From assembly GCF_900114285.1 (NCBI RefSeq), contig NZ_FOSN01000011.1, positions 87,191-151,190 of the forward strand: a DNA stretch of 64,000 nt. The letters are read 5' to 3'. This DNA is from Methylocapsa palsarum. GTDB lineage: Bacteria > Pseudomonadota > Alphaproteobacteria > Rhizobiales > Beijerinckiaceae. Each line of letters starts with the position of its first letter. Position 1 is the stretch's first letter. The position numbers were made by a program, and so were the translations under genes. The notes below the pieces were generated by a model. It saw nothing but the letters and a program-made list of their open reading frames with translations, had not been told where the DNA came from and did not search any database. Shown here one piece after another: positions 7,334-15,436 of this stretch.

Positions 7334-9070
7334 TCAAACGGGAGCAGGAATGCGCAGGCGTTGGTAGGCGCCCTTTTCGCCGCTCTCCAGCGGCACGACG
7401 TAAGGATCGACCGGGCGTTTCTTCAACGCGATGGCGCCTCGCTCGTCCTTGAACAATTGAGTATGACAAAACCAGTTTTCATCGTCCTGTTCAGGGTAGT
7501 CGACCCGATAGTGGTAAAGGCCCCACCGGCTCTCGGTGCGGAAAAGGGAAGCGGCGGCGGCCATGTCGGCGCAATCGAGAATGGAATGCACCTCCAGCGC
7601 GCGCATCAGTTCGTGAGGGTCCCGCGCGACGATGCGCTGCAGATCCTCGCGAATTTCCGCGAAGCGCTTCTGCGCGATTTCGTATTTACGCGTAATTTTC
7701 GGCGGCTGAAGATAATCGTTCACAAAGCGCCTGATTTTATACTCGACCTGATTGGCGGGCAGGCCATCCTTGTTGTCGAGGAGACGGCGCATGCGCGCGC
7801 GTTCCGTTTCGACATCTTGAGGATCGTAGCTCTGCAGTTCGGTGGAAGCCGCGGCGACGGCGGCGTCCTCGCCGGCGATCGCGCCGTTGACGAAAGCGCC
7901 GAGCATATAATTATGCGGCACGCTCGCCATGTCGCCAGCGGCGTAGAGCCCCGGCACGGTCGTGCGCGCATGTTCATCGACCCAGACGCCCGACGCGCTA
8001 TGCCCCGAACAGAACCCGATTTCAGAGATATGCATCTCGACCATGTCGCGGCGGTAATTATCGCCGCGGCCTTCATGAAAGAGGCCGCGGGAGGGCCGTT
8101 CGACACTATGCAGGATGCCTTCGACCTCGGAGATCGTCTCATCCGCAAGGTGATCAAACTTCAGAAAGACCGGCCCGTTTCCGCCTTCAAGCTCCTTGCG
8201 GAATTCCAGCATCATCTGACCGGACCAATAGTCGCACTCGATGAATCGGGCGCCTCGGCTGTTGGCCGTGTAGGCGCCGAAAGGACCGCCGACGTAAGCG
8301 CAGGCCGGGCCATTGTAGTCCTTGATCAGCGGATTGATCTGATAGCATTCGAGATTGGTCAGCTCGGCGCCGGCGTGAAACGCCATGGCGTAGCCGTCGC
8401 CTGAATTCGTCGGATTCTCATACGTTCCCCAAAGATAGCCGGAGGCCGGCAATCCGAGGCGCCCGGCGGCGCCAGTCGCGAGGATCACCGCTTTGGCGCG
8501 AATGACCAGAACGCCGGCGGTGCGGCTGTTGACGGCTACAGCGCCGGCGATGCGCCCGTCCGAGGCCTTCAACAGGCGCGTCGCCATATAGCGGTTTGAG
8601 ATCAAAACCTGCGCCTTGCGGAGCTGGCGATAGAGGATCTTCTTGACGCCGCCTCCTTCCGGCATCGGCAGGACGTAGCTGCCGAGATGGTGAACCTTTT
8701 TGACGTCGTAATCGCCGTTCTCATCCTTCTGGAATTTCACGCCCCAATCGTCGAGTTCGCGTATCATGTCGAAGGAGCGCATGGCGTAGGCCAGCACCGC
8801 TTTCTGATAGACGATGCCGTCATTGGCGATGGTGATTTCGCGGACATATTGCTCTGGCGTCGCAAATCCCGGCACGACGGCGTTGTTCAAGCCGTCCATG
8901 CCGATGGCGATGGCCCCGGACCGCTTGACGTTCGCCTTTTCGAGCAAGACCACCTTCAGCCCGGGATTGGCGGATTTCGCCTTGTAGGCGGCGAGCGGCC
9001 CCGCCGTGCCGCCTCCGATCACGAGAACGTCGGCTTCGAACAGGTCTGCGGCGTCGTCAAGCTCGGCCAT
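7334..9070 (-). CDS. FAD-dependent flavoprotein of the fumarate reductase/succinate dehydrogenase/AprA superfamily
   Basis: The 578 residues open with an FAD-binding Rossmann motif, VLVIGGGTAGPLAAYKA (~15-31), continue with ILATGAAGRLG (~200), and contain the second FAD segment TTVPGLYAAGDMASVPHN near residue 385. The C-terminal helical domain (~430 on) is typical of the succinate dehydrogenase/AprA group. I cannot see which substrate it handles. Pairing with an AprB-like ferredoxin favours an AprA-like redox enzyme over a membrane fumarate reductase, as no cytochrome subunit is present. The start at 9070 follows from homology of the GGG motif near the N-terminus. The gene is transcribed divergently from an ABC transporter, suggesting that the imported compound or its product is the substrate (inference). 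Confidence 0.9.
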   Translation of the reverse strand: MAELDDAADLFEADVLVIGGGTAGPLAAYKAKSANPGLKVVLLEKANVKRSGAIAIGMDGLNNAVVPGFATPEQYVREITIANDGIVYQKAVLAYAMRSFDMIRELDDWGVKFQKDENGDYDVKKVHHLGSYVLPMPEGGGVKKILYRQLRKAQVLISNRYMATRLLKASDGRIAGAVAVNSRTAGVLVIRAKAVILATGAAGRLGLPASGYLWGTYENPTNSGDGYAMAFHAGAELTNLECYQINPLIKDYNGPACAYVGGPFGAYTANSRGARFIECDYWSGQMMLEFRKELEGGNGPVFLKFDHLADETISEVEGILHSVERPSRGLFHEGRGDNYRRDMVEMHISEIGFCSGHSASGVWVDEHARTTVPGLYAAGDMASVPHNYMLGAFVNGAIAGEDAAVAAASTELQSYDPQDVETERARMRRLLDNKDGLPANQVEYKIRRFVNDYLQPPKITRKYEIAQKRFAEIREDLQRIVARDPHELMRALEVHSILDCADMAAAASLFRTESRWGLYHYRVDYPEQDDENWFCHTQLFKDERGAIALKKRPVDPYVVPLESGEKGAYQRLRIPAPV

Positions 9071-9141
9071 TACGATTTCCGGTTGGCTCCATTGGACACA
9101 GCCTGGGATGGCCGCCGGCGAAGGTCGAGCAACTAATTGCC

Positions 9142-9170
9142 AATCTTTCTGATTTAAGTCTATAAAGATT
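9142..9170. promoter_or_regulatory. Inverted repeat AATCTTT-N15-AAAGATT in the divergent promoter region
   Basis: A perfect 7-bp inverted repeat with a 15-bp AT-rich spacer lies between the divergent flavoprotein and transporter genes. Its position suits an operator for both. The spacing is longer than a classical Crp/Fnr box, so binding by the Crp-like regulator encoded downstream is only one possibility. Confidence 0.4.
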
Positions 9171-9224
9171 ATGAGCTATAACGATTTCGTCCGCGTAACC
9201 TTCGGACATTCAAGGGATCAGCCT

Positions 9225-10046
9225 ATGCCGGCGGTGGCGGAACAAGGAGGGTCAGCGCCCGCTGTGGGCAGGCTGGAGATTCACGATCTTTCGATCCGCT
9301 TCGGGACGAATCCTGTGATCGAAAATTTCGGCCTGACCGTCGAGCCAGGCGAATTTGTCTGTCTGCTGGGTCCATCCGGCTGCGGCAAGTCGACGGTGCT
9401 CAACGCTGTCGCCGGCTTTGTGCCCGTGGAAAGCGTAACAGTCAGCGTCGACGGAAGGCCTGTCAAAGGCCCCGGCGTCGATCGTGGAATGGTGTTCCAG
9501 CAATATTCGCTGTTTCCATGGAAGACTGTGCTCGAAAACGTCGCCTTCGGGCCGCGCATGCAGGGCGCCTCCCGCGCGAAAGCGCGCAGCATGGCGAGGA
9601 CATACCTCGAATTCGTCGGCCTGCTTGCTTTTGCGGACCGATATCCGGCGACGCTTTCGGGCGGCATGCAGCAGCGGGTCGGGATTGCCCGCGCGCTCGT
9701 CAATCACCCCTCCGTGCTTCTGATGGATGAGCCGTTCGGCGCCCTCGACGCGCAGACGCGGGGACTGATGCAGGAAAATCTGCTGCGGCTTTGGGAGGAG
9801 ATCCGCGCAACCGTCCTCTTTGTCACACATGACATTGACGAAGCGCTTTATCTCGCCGATCGCGTCGTGATCATGAGCGCGCCGCCAGGACGAGTTCTGC
9901 TCAACCTGGCGATCGATCTGCCGCGCCCGCGTCCGGACGACGTCTTCGCTCTTCCCGCATTCGCAGCGGCGAAACGGCAATGCCTGACTCTCATCCGGCA
10001 GGAGAGCCAACGCGTCTTCGATCATCAGCGCCGGAACTTCTCATGA
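9225..10046 (+). CDS. ABC transporter ATP-binding protein, nitrate/sulfonate/taurine type
   Basis: This ATPase of about 273 residues energises import across the inner membrane. Visible motifs are Walker A GPSGCGKST, the Q-loop (VFQQYSLFPWKT), signature LSGGMQQR, Walker B VLLMDEPFGALD and the H-loop histidine in FVTHDIDEAL. The PWKT/FGALD pattern and length fit the SsuB/TauB/NrtD group. I chose ATG 9225 because AGGG precedes it; the upstream ATG at 9171 has no ribosome-binding site and adds 18 residues unlike the family. The stop overlaps the next start as ATGA, so translation of the regulator is probably coupled. Confidence 0.93.
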   Translation: MPAVAEQGGSAPAVGRLEIHDLSIRFGTNPVIENFGLTVEPGEFVCLLGPSGCGKSTVLNAVAGFVPVESVTVSVDGRPVKGPGVDRGMVFQQYSLFPWKTVLENVAFGPRMQGASRAKARSMARTYLEFVGLLAFADRYPATLSGGMQQRVGIARALVNHPSVLLMDEPFGALDAQTRGLMQENLLRLWEEIRATVLFVTHDIDEALYLADRVVIMSAPPGRVLLNLAIDLPRPRPDDVFALPAFAAAKRQCLTLIRQESQRVFDHQRRNFS

Positions 10047-10882
10047 GCCAGCCGTCAGCCCCGGCGCCGCAGCGTCCCTCGTTGCGTCTGCGGGAAGCCG
10101 AGCGCGACATGGCCGCTCCCGATCTCCTCGCGCGTCTCACTCCCGGCGAATATGAGAAGGTGAAGGCCGCGTCGACGACCCTTCAATTCCGCGCCGGCCA
10201 GCATGTTTTCCGCCAGGGCGATCCGCATTACGGCATGTTCGTCATCCTCTCCGGCGAGGTCAGGACCTATTACGCCGGGCCCTCCGGGCGCGAAATTACG
10301 CTCGCCTATTGGGCGCCCGGAAATTTCGTCGGCGGGCCGGCGATCTTCGGCGGCGGCGCCCATTTATGGTCCGGCCGGGCGATGCGCGGGACGAAGACGC
10401 TTCACATACGCGGACGGGAAGTGCGTCGCCTGATGACGGAGATTCCCAACCTCGCCATCGGTCTCGTCGAGGCGCTTGAGCACAAGGGCGTCTGCTATTC
10501 CACGATGATCCACATGTTGGGAACACGCTCGGCCTCCGAACGTCTGGCCCAGATGCTCATCTTGATGGGGGAGCGCGATGGTCGACGCACTGAGGGAGGT
10601 CTGGTGATCGCGCGGCGGCTCACTCACGACGAACTCGCAAAAATGGTCGGCGCGACACGCCAATGGGTGACCGCCATGCTGGAGCGATTGACGGGACAGG
10701 GTCTGATCGAGGTTCAACGCACCAGAATCGTCATTCTTGACGAGACCAGCTTGCGCCGTTTCGCCGGTTGCGAGCTCGAAGCGCCTGCGCGCCGCGACAG
10801 GCGCGGCCGTGACCGCGAGCAGATGACGCCGAAGCCGGGGTTGGCGCAGGCGCCGCCGGACCGGCGCATGGCGAAATCCTGA
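10043..10882 (+). CDS. Crp/Fnr-family transcriptional regulator
   Basis: This 279-residue regulator has an N-terminal cyclic-nucleotide-binding-type beta-roll (~35-150; GQHVFRQGDPHYGMFVILSG) and a C-terminal winged helix-turn-helix (RLTHDELAKMVGATRQWVT, ~195-215). No N-terminal cysteine cluster is present, so it is not an oxygen-sensing Fnr, and the ligand is unknown. A tail of ~40 charged, low-complexity residues follows the DNA-binding domain. The start ATG 10043 overlaps the stop of the ATPase gene by 4 bp. Lying within the transporter operon, it is a plausible local regulator of the transporter and of the divergent redox genes. Confidence 0.93.
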   Translation: MSQPSAPAPQRPSLRLREAERDMAAPDLLARLTPGEYEKVKAASTTLQFRAGQHVFRQGDPHYGMFVILSGEVRTYYAGPSGREITLAYWAPGNFVGGPAIFGGGAHLWSGRAMRGTKTLHIRGREVRRLMTEIPNLAIGLVEALEHKGVCYSTMIHMLGTRSASERLAQMLILMGERDGRRTEGGLVIARRLTHDELAKMVGATRQWVTAMLERLTGQGLIEVQRTRIVILDETSLRRFAGCELEAPARRDRRGRDREQMTPKPGLAQAPPDRRMAKS

Positions 10883-10897
10883 AAGAGAGGCCGCAAG

Positions 10898-11755
10898 GTG
10901 AGTTTGTCGCGCGCCAAATCCGACGCCTTCGATGCCGATGCAACCGCCGCCGGAAGCGGCGCGGCCGCGACGCCAGGTCTAGTAGCGACGACAGTCCGGC
11001 ACGCATGCGTACGCATCGTCTCGGTGACGCTGTTCATCGGATTGTGGCAACTCGCGTCGGCCTCCCATCTTCGCCTCGGTTTCGTGACTTTCGTCAATGT
11101 TCCTGCGCCTACCGAAGTGTTCGAGAGCTTTATCGCCTTGGTCCGCTCGGGCAAGCTTGCGCCGCATCTTGCGGCGAGCATCGTGCGCGTCTTCGCCGGC
11201 TTCGGCGTCGCCGCCGTGACAGGAATCCTCCTTGGCCTTGCGATCGCGCGCTCCAAGCTCGCCGAGGATGTGTTGTGGCCTCCACTCGAAATCTTGCGCC
11301 CGATCCCCGCCGTCGCCTGGATTCCTCTGGCCATCCTGATGTTTCCCTCCGCCGAAGGCTCGATGGTCTTCATCACCTACACGGGGGCGCTTTTTCCAAT
11401 TCTGCTCAACACCATTCACGGGGTCGCGGAAGTCGATCACCGCCTGATCTCTTCCGCGCGAAGCCTTGGCGCAGGATGGCGCGCTATCCTGTTCGAGGTC
11501 ATCATCCCCGGGGCGGCGCCAAGCATCGTCACTGGACTCGCGATCGGCATGGGAACCGCATGGTTCTGCCTTGTGACCGCCGAGATGATCGCTGGTCAGT
11601 TCGGCGTCGGTTACTACACTTGGGAATCCTACACCCTGCAGAATTATCCGGACATCATCGTCGGCATGTTGGTGATAGGCGCGCTTGGCATGGCGAGCAG
11701 CGTCCTTGTGCGCTGGGCCGGCGGCCGTCTCACTCCCTGGCGCGAGACGAAATAG
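10898..11755 (+). CDS. ABC transporter permease, nitrate/sulfonate/taurine type
   Basis: This 285-residue inner-membrane protein has about six hydrophobic segments, the first at ~35-55. The conserved cytoplasmic EAA-type loop is visible as SARSLGAGWRAILFEVIIPGAAPSI split around residues ~185-210, which contacts the ATPase. The frame starts at GTG 10898 with an AGAGAGG 12 nt upstream. It follows the Crp-like gene by 15 bp and precedes the binding-protein gene. By family it would import a small oxyanion or organosulfur/organonitrogen compound; the substrate cannot be read from the permease. Confidence 0.92.
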   Translation: MSLSRAKSDAFDADATAAGSGAAATPGLVATTVRHACVRIVSVTLFIGLWQLASASHLRLGFVTFVNVPAPTEVFESFIALVRSGKLAPHLAASIVRVFAGFGVAAVTGILLGLAIARSKLAEDVLWPPLEILRPIPAVAWIPLAILMFPSAEGSMVFITYTGALFPILLNTIHGVAEVDHRLISSARSLGAGWRAILFEVIIPGAAPSIVTGLAIGMGTAWFCLVTAEMIAGQFGVGYYTWESYTLQNYPDIIVGMLVIGALGMASSVLVRWAGGRLTPWRETK

Positions 11756-11831
11756 AGCCGTGCGGCGCGACGCCAGCGCGCGGATTTCCGTCTCTCGACC
11801 TATCGGGTTTTGCAAAGATGAGGATAGCAAT

Positions 11832-13262
11832 ATGATCAGCCAATGGCGCCTTCGATCTATAGCCTGCATTTTCGCCGGCTTCGCCCTCGCGGGCCCTGCG
11901 CGCACGGAAACGATACGCGTGGCGGTCGGCACGCAGGACACGACGATCAACTGCGCGGCGGGAGGACTCCTGATCCGTGAGCTCAATCTGCTCGAAAAAT
12001 ATCTTCCTCATGACGGCAAATACAAAGACGCGAGTTATGACGTCGAATGGAAGAATTTCACCAGCGGCGCGCCGATCACCAATGAGATGGTGGCGGGCAA
12101 ACTTGATTTCGGCGCAATGGCCGAGTTCCCTGCCGCGCTCAACGGCGTCGCATTCAAAAAGGCCGGCAAGAACAGCCTATTTATCGCTGTTCTGTCCGGC
12201 AGCGTGAAGGGCAGCGGCAATGGCGTCGTCGTCCCGGCTGCCTCGCCCGTTCAGTCGCTCGAGGAACTGAAAGGCAAGACCATCTCCGTGCCGTTCGCTT
12301 CAACGGCGCATGGAATGCTGCTGCGCGCGGTCGCTACCCTTGGCTGGGATCCCGAAAAAGACGTGAAGATCATCGCCCAGGCCCCCGAAGTCGCGGGCTC
12401 GGCGCTGCAAAGCAACCAGATCGACGCGCACGCGGACTTTGTTCCTTTCGCCGAACTGTTCCCCTTCCGTGGGTTCGCCCGCAAAATATTCGACGGCGCG
12501 CAGGCTGGCGTTCCGACATTTCACGGGCTTCTGGTCGACGCCGAATATGCCGATAAATATCCGGAAGTGGTCGTCGCCTATCTGCGCGCGGCGATCGAAG
12601 CCAACACTCTTTTGTCGGCAGAGCCGGAAAAATACAGCGAGCTGATCGCCAAGGTGACTGGAGTCGAGGCGCCGGTTGATTATCTTTTCCATGGACCGCT
12701 GGGGTTGCAGACGCGCGACCTGACCTGGAAACCGGAATATCGAAAGGACGTCGCGACCGCCGTCGAAACATTGAAATTGCTGAAACGAACTGATTCGGGT
12801 CTCGACCTCGACGCGTTCATAACGGACAAATACATTCGAGCGGCGTTCAAGGCCTCCGGTCTCGACTATGACGCGCGGCTGGCCGACTATGGGTCTCTCC
12901 CCCTTGTGGCCAAGGACGCCGCCACCGGCAAACCCATCACCGCCACCAAGCGCGTGGCGGAAATCTGGCTCAAGGACGAACCGCTGGTGCGCCATTATTC
13001 AACGCCCGAATCTGCGCTGAAGGCGTTGGCGGCCTTCGATAAGGCGGGCAAACCGGCGCGCGCGATCTATGCGCAGGACCATCAACTTGGCGTGAAGCTT
13101 CTCGCCGACAAAGCCTGGTTCGTGGTCTCGCCCAATGGTCAGATTGACGCCTTTTTGCTAAGGGAGGACGCCGACGCCTTTGCGAAAAAGACAAATGGAT
13201 CGGTCAAGGATTTCGAGGCCGCCAACCTCGCCGCGCAGAGTTCGCACTCCGCCGCCAAATAG
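11832..13262 (+). CDS. ABC transporter periplasmic binding protein with a C-terminal NosL-like extension
   Basis: This 476-residue exported protein starts at ATG 11832 and has a Sec signal peptide (residues ~1-26, cut near GPARTE). Residues ~27-330 follow the SsuA/TauA/NrtA binding-protein fold: ITNEMVAGKLDFGAMAEFP, a GKTISVPFASTAHGML loop, and a long two-lobe body. From ~390 to 465 there is an extra domain with AWFVVSPNGQIDAFLLR and EDADAFAKKTNGSVKDFE, which looks like the copper-chaperone NosL fold, although the usual Met/Cys metal ligands are not obvious. Ordinary relatives stop near residue 330-350. The N-terminus of the mature protein has an odd Cys (NCAAGG). It is the last gene of the transporter operon. 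Confidence 0.9.
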   Translation: MISQWRLRSIACIFAGFALAGPARTETIRVAVGTQDTTINCAAGGLLIRELNLLEKYLPHDGKYKDASYDVEWKNFTSGAPITNEMVAGKLDFGAMAEFPAALNGVAFKKAGKNSLFIAVLSGSVKGSGNGVVVPAASPVQSLEELKGKTISVPFASTAHGMLLRAVATLGWDPEKDVKIIAQAPEVAGSALQSNQIDAHADFVPFAELFPFRGFARKIFDGAQAGVPTFHGLLVDAEYADKYPEVVVAYLRAAIEANTLLSAEPEKYSELIAKVTGVEAPVDYLFHGPLGLQTRDLTWKPEYRKDVATAVETLKLLKRTDSGLDLDAFITDKYIRAAFKASGLDYDARLADYGSLPLVAKDAATGKPITATKRVAEIWLKDEPLVRHYSTPESALKALAAFDKAGKPARAIYAQDHQLGVKLLADKAWFVVSPNGQIDAFLLREDADAFAKKTNGSVKDFEAANLAAQSSHSAAK

Positions 13263-13293
13263 CGGCTCTACGGCAATGGAAACAATGTGCCGC

Positions 13294-13316
13294 GGCGAAG
13301 CCAATGTGGCTTTGCC
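13294..13316 (+). terminator. Hairpin after the transporter operon
   Basis: GGCGAAGCCA-ATG-TGGCTTTGCC forms a 10-bp stem with one G-U pair and a tight loop, 31 bp after the binding-protein stop. There is no T-run behind it, so termination strength is uncertain; a role in mRNA 3'-end protection is also possible. Confidence 0.4.
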
Positions 13317-13412
13317 GTGCCGCCCTTCAAGGCGGCTCAGCCCGATCCGTAACCCGTCGGTTCGAGTGGATCGACTGAAACGGATGATTCCCGTCTGTCA
13401 CGGTCTAACCCA

Positions 13413-13531
13413 GCTCAAGCATATTCCGATTGGATTGAATCAATCCAATCGACAAGAATATGCTCACGCCTTTGACTCTGGAACGATTTCTGATCGATCA
13501 CATGACTTCGTGCGATCGGAAAGCGCTCTAG
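13413..13531 (+). repeat. 118-bp intergenic repeat, copy 1
   Basis: This element is matched by its reverse complement at 19531-19648 with roughly 90% identity by eye. It contains a near-perfect 23-bp palindrome (GATTGGATTGAATCAATCC core) and ends GATCGGAAAGCGCTCTAG. It holds no coding potential. Similar GATCGGAAAGCGCTCTAG ends are, as I recall, common as dispersed intergenic repeats in this branch of Alphaproteobacteria. It lies just downstream of repC, so it could act as a bidirectional transcription end. Confidence 0.85.
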
Positions 13532-13557
13532 ACATGTGACATTGACGCGACCTCAAC

Positions 13558-14799
13558 TCACGCGCGTTTTTGGGCGGGCGCGCGTATTTTCGCATTGATC
13601 AAAGCCATGAGCACTGGCCCAAGAGAAAAGGCCCCTGCCCTCGCCTTCTCGGTCAGATTGCGCAGATAGCCGCCTGGACTGTTAATTGAACTCGATCGTT
13701 GCAGGATCGCGGCGAGGATGACGGCAGCGTCTTCGGGGCCAAGGACGGCGTTGGCCTCCTCCCAGGCGCTCGGACTGATTCCGAGCCATGGCCGCACCAG
13801 CGTGGCCGCCGTCATTAAGTCCCGCCAGGAACGAATTCCATTGGGCGCATGTTCGGCAATATCCGGGCAAGCTTCGAGGACCATAGGAAGTGGGAAGCTC
13901 CGTTTTGGCGGTTGTGGAGTTAGTTCCAGTCCCAAAGATGCCCTTGGATCCTCATTAGGCTCGACGGCCGCCCCTTTCTTTTCTGAAAGACTCGCTTCAA
14001 ATTCAGAAGGTGGGTTCGGTTTTGAATTCTGTATGTGGCCCTCATCATGGGCGCCATTGGCGCTTATTTCTGTAGTTTGGAGATGTCCTTCCAGGATGGC
14101 GCGGATCTGATCCGCCACCTGTTCGAGCGCGCCCGCCAACGGCGCAAGAACTTCCGCAGGCGCCTTCCGCGGGATCCGCACGTTAAGCTGATCGAAACTC
14201 TTGGAGAATGCGGTCCAATCGGCGGCGACCCCCTCGTAGAGGCCTGTAGCGATCATCTTGTCGATGTCGCGGCGGGAGATGGTGATGCGATCCCGGAGAG
14301 AACGAAGGAGCTTCTCCCTCGCCCTAGTCTCCGTCGCCAGGGCTTTGAATTCCGCGGCGCGGGCGACGAGCGGGCTGAGATCAAACCCGAAGGCCTCCTC
14401 AATTTCACCCCCCTCCCCTTTTCGGGCATAGCGCTTGCCGTTGGGACTGTCCCTCCGGAGGATGAGCCCAAGCTCCACCAGCGCGGCCAGATGGCGTCTC
14501 AACGTATTGTCCGCCATGCCGTTAGCCCGCTGTGCGAGATTCTTGTTTGACGGAAAGACAATGATTGCCTCCCCGCCGTTAAGAATTGTGTCCTGGTGAA
14601 ACGAGAGAAGCGCGTTGAGCACCGAAAGAGTGCGATCGGAAACGCCGAGAGCGGCGTTCGCCTTTCGGATGTCGTCGAGGACGCGCCATTTATCGACAAT
14701 CGTCTGAGACGAGCAGGATTTTGCGGCGATCTGGTTCGCCATGAGGGCGAGCGAATACGGCCGCCGCCCATAGGGCGTCGTTGATTGAGCGGTTTGCAT
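13558..14799 (-). CDS. repC: Replication initiator RepC
   Basis: This is the replication initiator of the repABC replicon, 413 residues, with an N-terminal winged-helix region (TLRRHLAALVELGLILRRDS, ~100-120) and the typical opening TTPYGRRPYSLALMANQ. In this family the origin lies within repC itself. A less GC-rich stretch at about 13960-14060, encoding a linker rich in Ser, Glu and Asn, is where it would be expected. I start at ATG 14799 behind a GAGAGG; the frame extends 8 codons further, but the family begins MQT-like. Translation and transcription should be repressed by the antisense RNA encoded on the opposite strand just upstream. Confidence 0.96.
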   Translation of the reverse strand: MQTAQSTTPYGRRPYSLALMANQIAAKSCSSQTIVDKWRVLDDIRKANAALGVSDRTLSVLNALLSFHQDTILNGGEAIIVFPSNKNLAQRANGMADNTLRRHLAALVELGLILRRDSPNGKRYARKGEGGEIEEAFGFDLSPLVARAAEFKALATETRAREKLLRSLRDRITISRRDIDKMIATGLYEGVAADWTAFSKSFDQLNVRIPRKAPAEVLAPLAGALEQVADQIRAILEGHLQTTEISANGAHDEGHIQNSKPNPPSEFEASLSEKKGAAVEPNEDPRASLGLELTPQPPKRSFPLPMVLEACPDIAEHAPNGIRSWRDLMTAATLVRPWLGISPSAWEEANAVLGPEDAAVILAAILQRSSSINSPGGYLRNLTEKARAGAFSLGPVLMALINAKIRAPAQKRA

Positions 14800-15074
14800 G
14801 GTTCTCTGCCTCTCTTCAGGCAAAGAAAAAGCGTTCGCCGAATCGGCATCCGATCTTGACAGGACTTAGCGGAAGTGATTCTGTGAACGTGCTGAAGGTT
14901 CTACAGGGGCTTCCGGGACGGAGACGTTTCGGGGGCCTTTTCTTTCGCCTTAGTACTCCTCGGTTGATAGGTACGCGGTTCACCTACTGCGCAGCGTTTC
15001 TGCGCTGCGAAGACAGTCGCCCTCATCTCATCTGCTGAGGACGCGCAAAGCTTGTCCGGTCTCGGCGCCTCGGC
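14800..15074. other. repC leader region
   Basis: The region upstream of repC contains the first antisense-RNA unit (14818-14955) and, between ~14956 and 15074, sequence with no recognised gene. It starts with the conserved element AGGCAAAGAAAAA that also begins the second unit at 15238. Confidence 0.6.
14856..14950 (+). ncRNA. Antisense countertranscript RNA (inc-alpha type), copy 1
   Basis: The repB-repC gap of repABC plasmids encodes a small RNA antisense to the repC leader that sets copy number and incompatibility. Here a TTGACA -35 element (14856-14861) is followed after ~17 bp by a weak -10 (around 14879-14884), and the transcript would end at the G-rich hairpin CTTCCGGGACGGAGACGTTTC...GGGGCC with a TTTTCTTT run (14909-14945). 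The direction is opposite to repC, as expected. No protein is encoded. Confidence 0.8.
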
Positions 15075-15218
15075 TTATTCTTCGCCCTCGCGTCGCCCCG
15101 GCAGAAATAAGAATCCTCTTCTCGACTGGCGGCGAAGAAGCGCCATCGCGAGATGAGCGCTCGAGTTGAGCGTCTCCAATCGCCGCCGATTGCGGATCAT
15201 CGATAGAGGAAGGTTCAT
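15075..15218 (-). CDS. 47-residue open frame at the repC-like start position of the second antisense-RNA unit
   Basis: An ATG at 15218 lies at the same distance from the conserved TTTTTCTTTGCCT block as the repC start does in the first unit, and opens a 47-codon frame (MNLPLSMIRNRRRLETLNSS at its start). The product is basic and Arg/Leu-rich and resembles nothing I know, including RepC. It may be a leader peptide, or the decayed 5' end of a duplicated repC. No convincing ribosome-binding site is visible. Confidence 0.25.
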   Translation of the reverse strand: MNLPLSMIRNRRRLETLNSSAHLAMALLRRQSRRGFLFLPGRREGEE

Positions 15219-15275
15219 TGTCTTCGCCCAGTTTTAGGCAAAGAAAAATTGCTCGCCGAAACAGCGCCAATACTC

Positions 15276-15370
15276 TTGACTGCGATTCGCGGAAGTGGGA
15301 TTCTTTGAGCGCCAACACAAAGAATGGGCTTCCGGGACGGAAACGTTTCGGGGCCTTTTCTTTTGCCTAG
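15276..15370 (+). ncRNA. Antisense countertranscript RNA (inc-alpha type), copy 2
   Basis: This is a second unit, closely parallel to 14856-14950: TTGACT -35 (15276-15281), the conserved GCGGAAGTG spacer and a terminator hairpin CTTCCGGGACGGAAACGTTTCGG with GGCCTTTTCTTTT (15329-15363). The promoter, transcript and terminator are all duplicated but diverged (about 70-75% by eye), so it is an old duplication. It is adjacent to the end of repB, the position where a single-copy RNA gene normally sits. Confidence 0.75.
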
Positions 15371-15436
15371 ATTTCTCCTGTTTGATTTCGGGATAGTTTT
15401 GGCCCGTTCAGCTCATTCCAAGCGGGCGAATTCGGT

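Noticed and set aside
7304..8404. 366-codon frame opposite the flavoprotein gene
   Set aside because: Looks protein-like in length but has no motif, while the opposite strand has clear FAD motifs.
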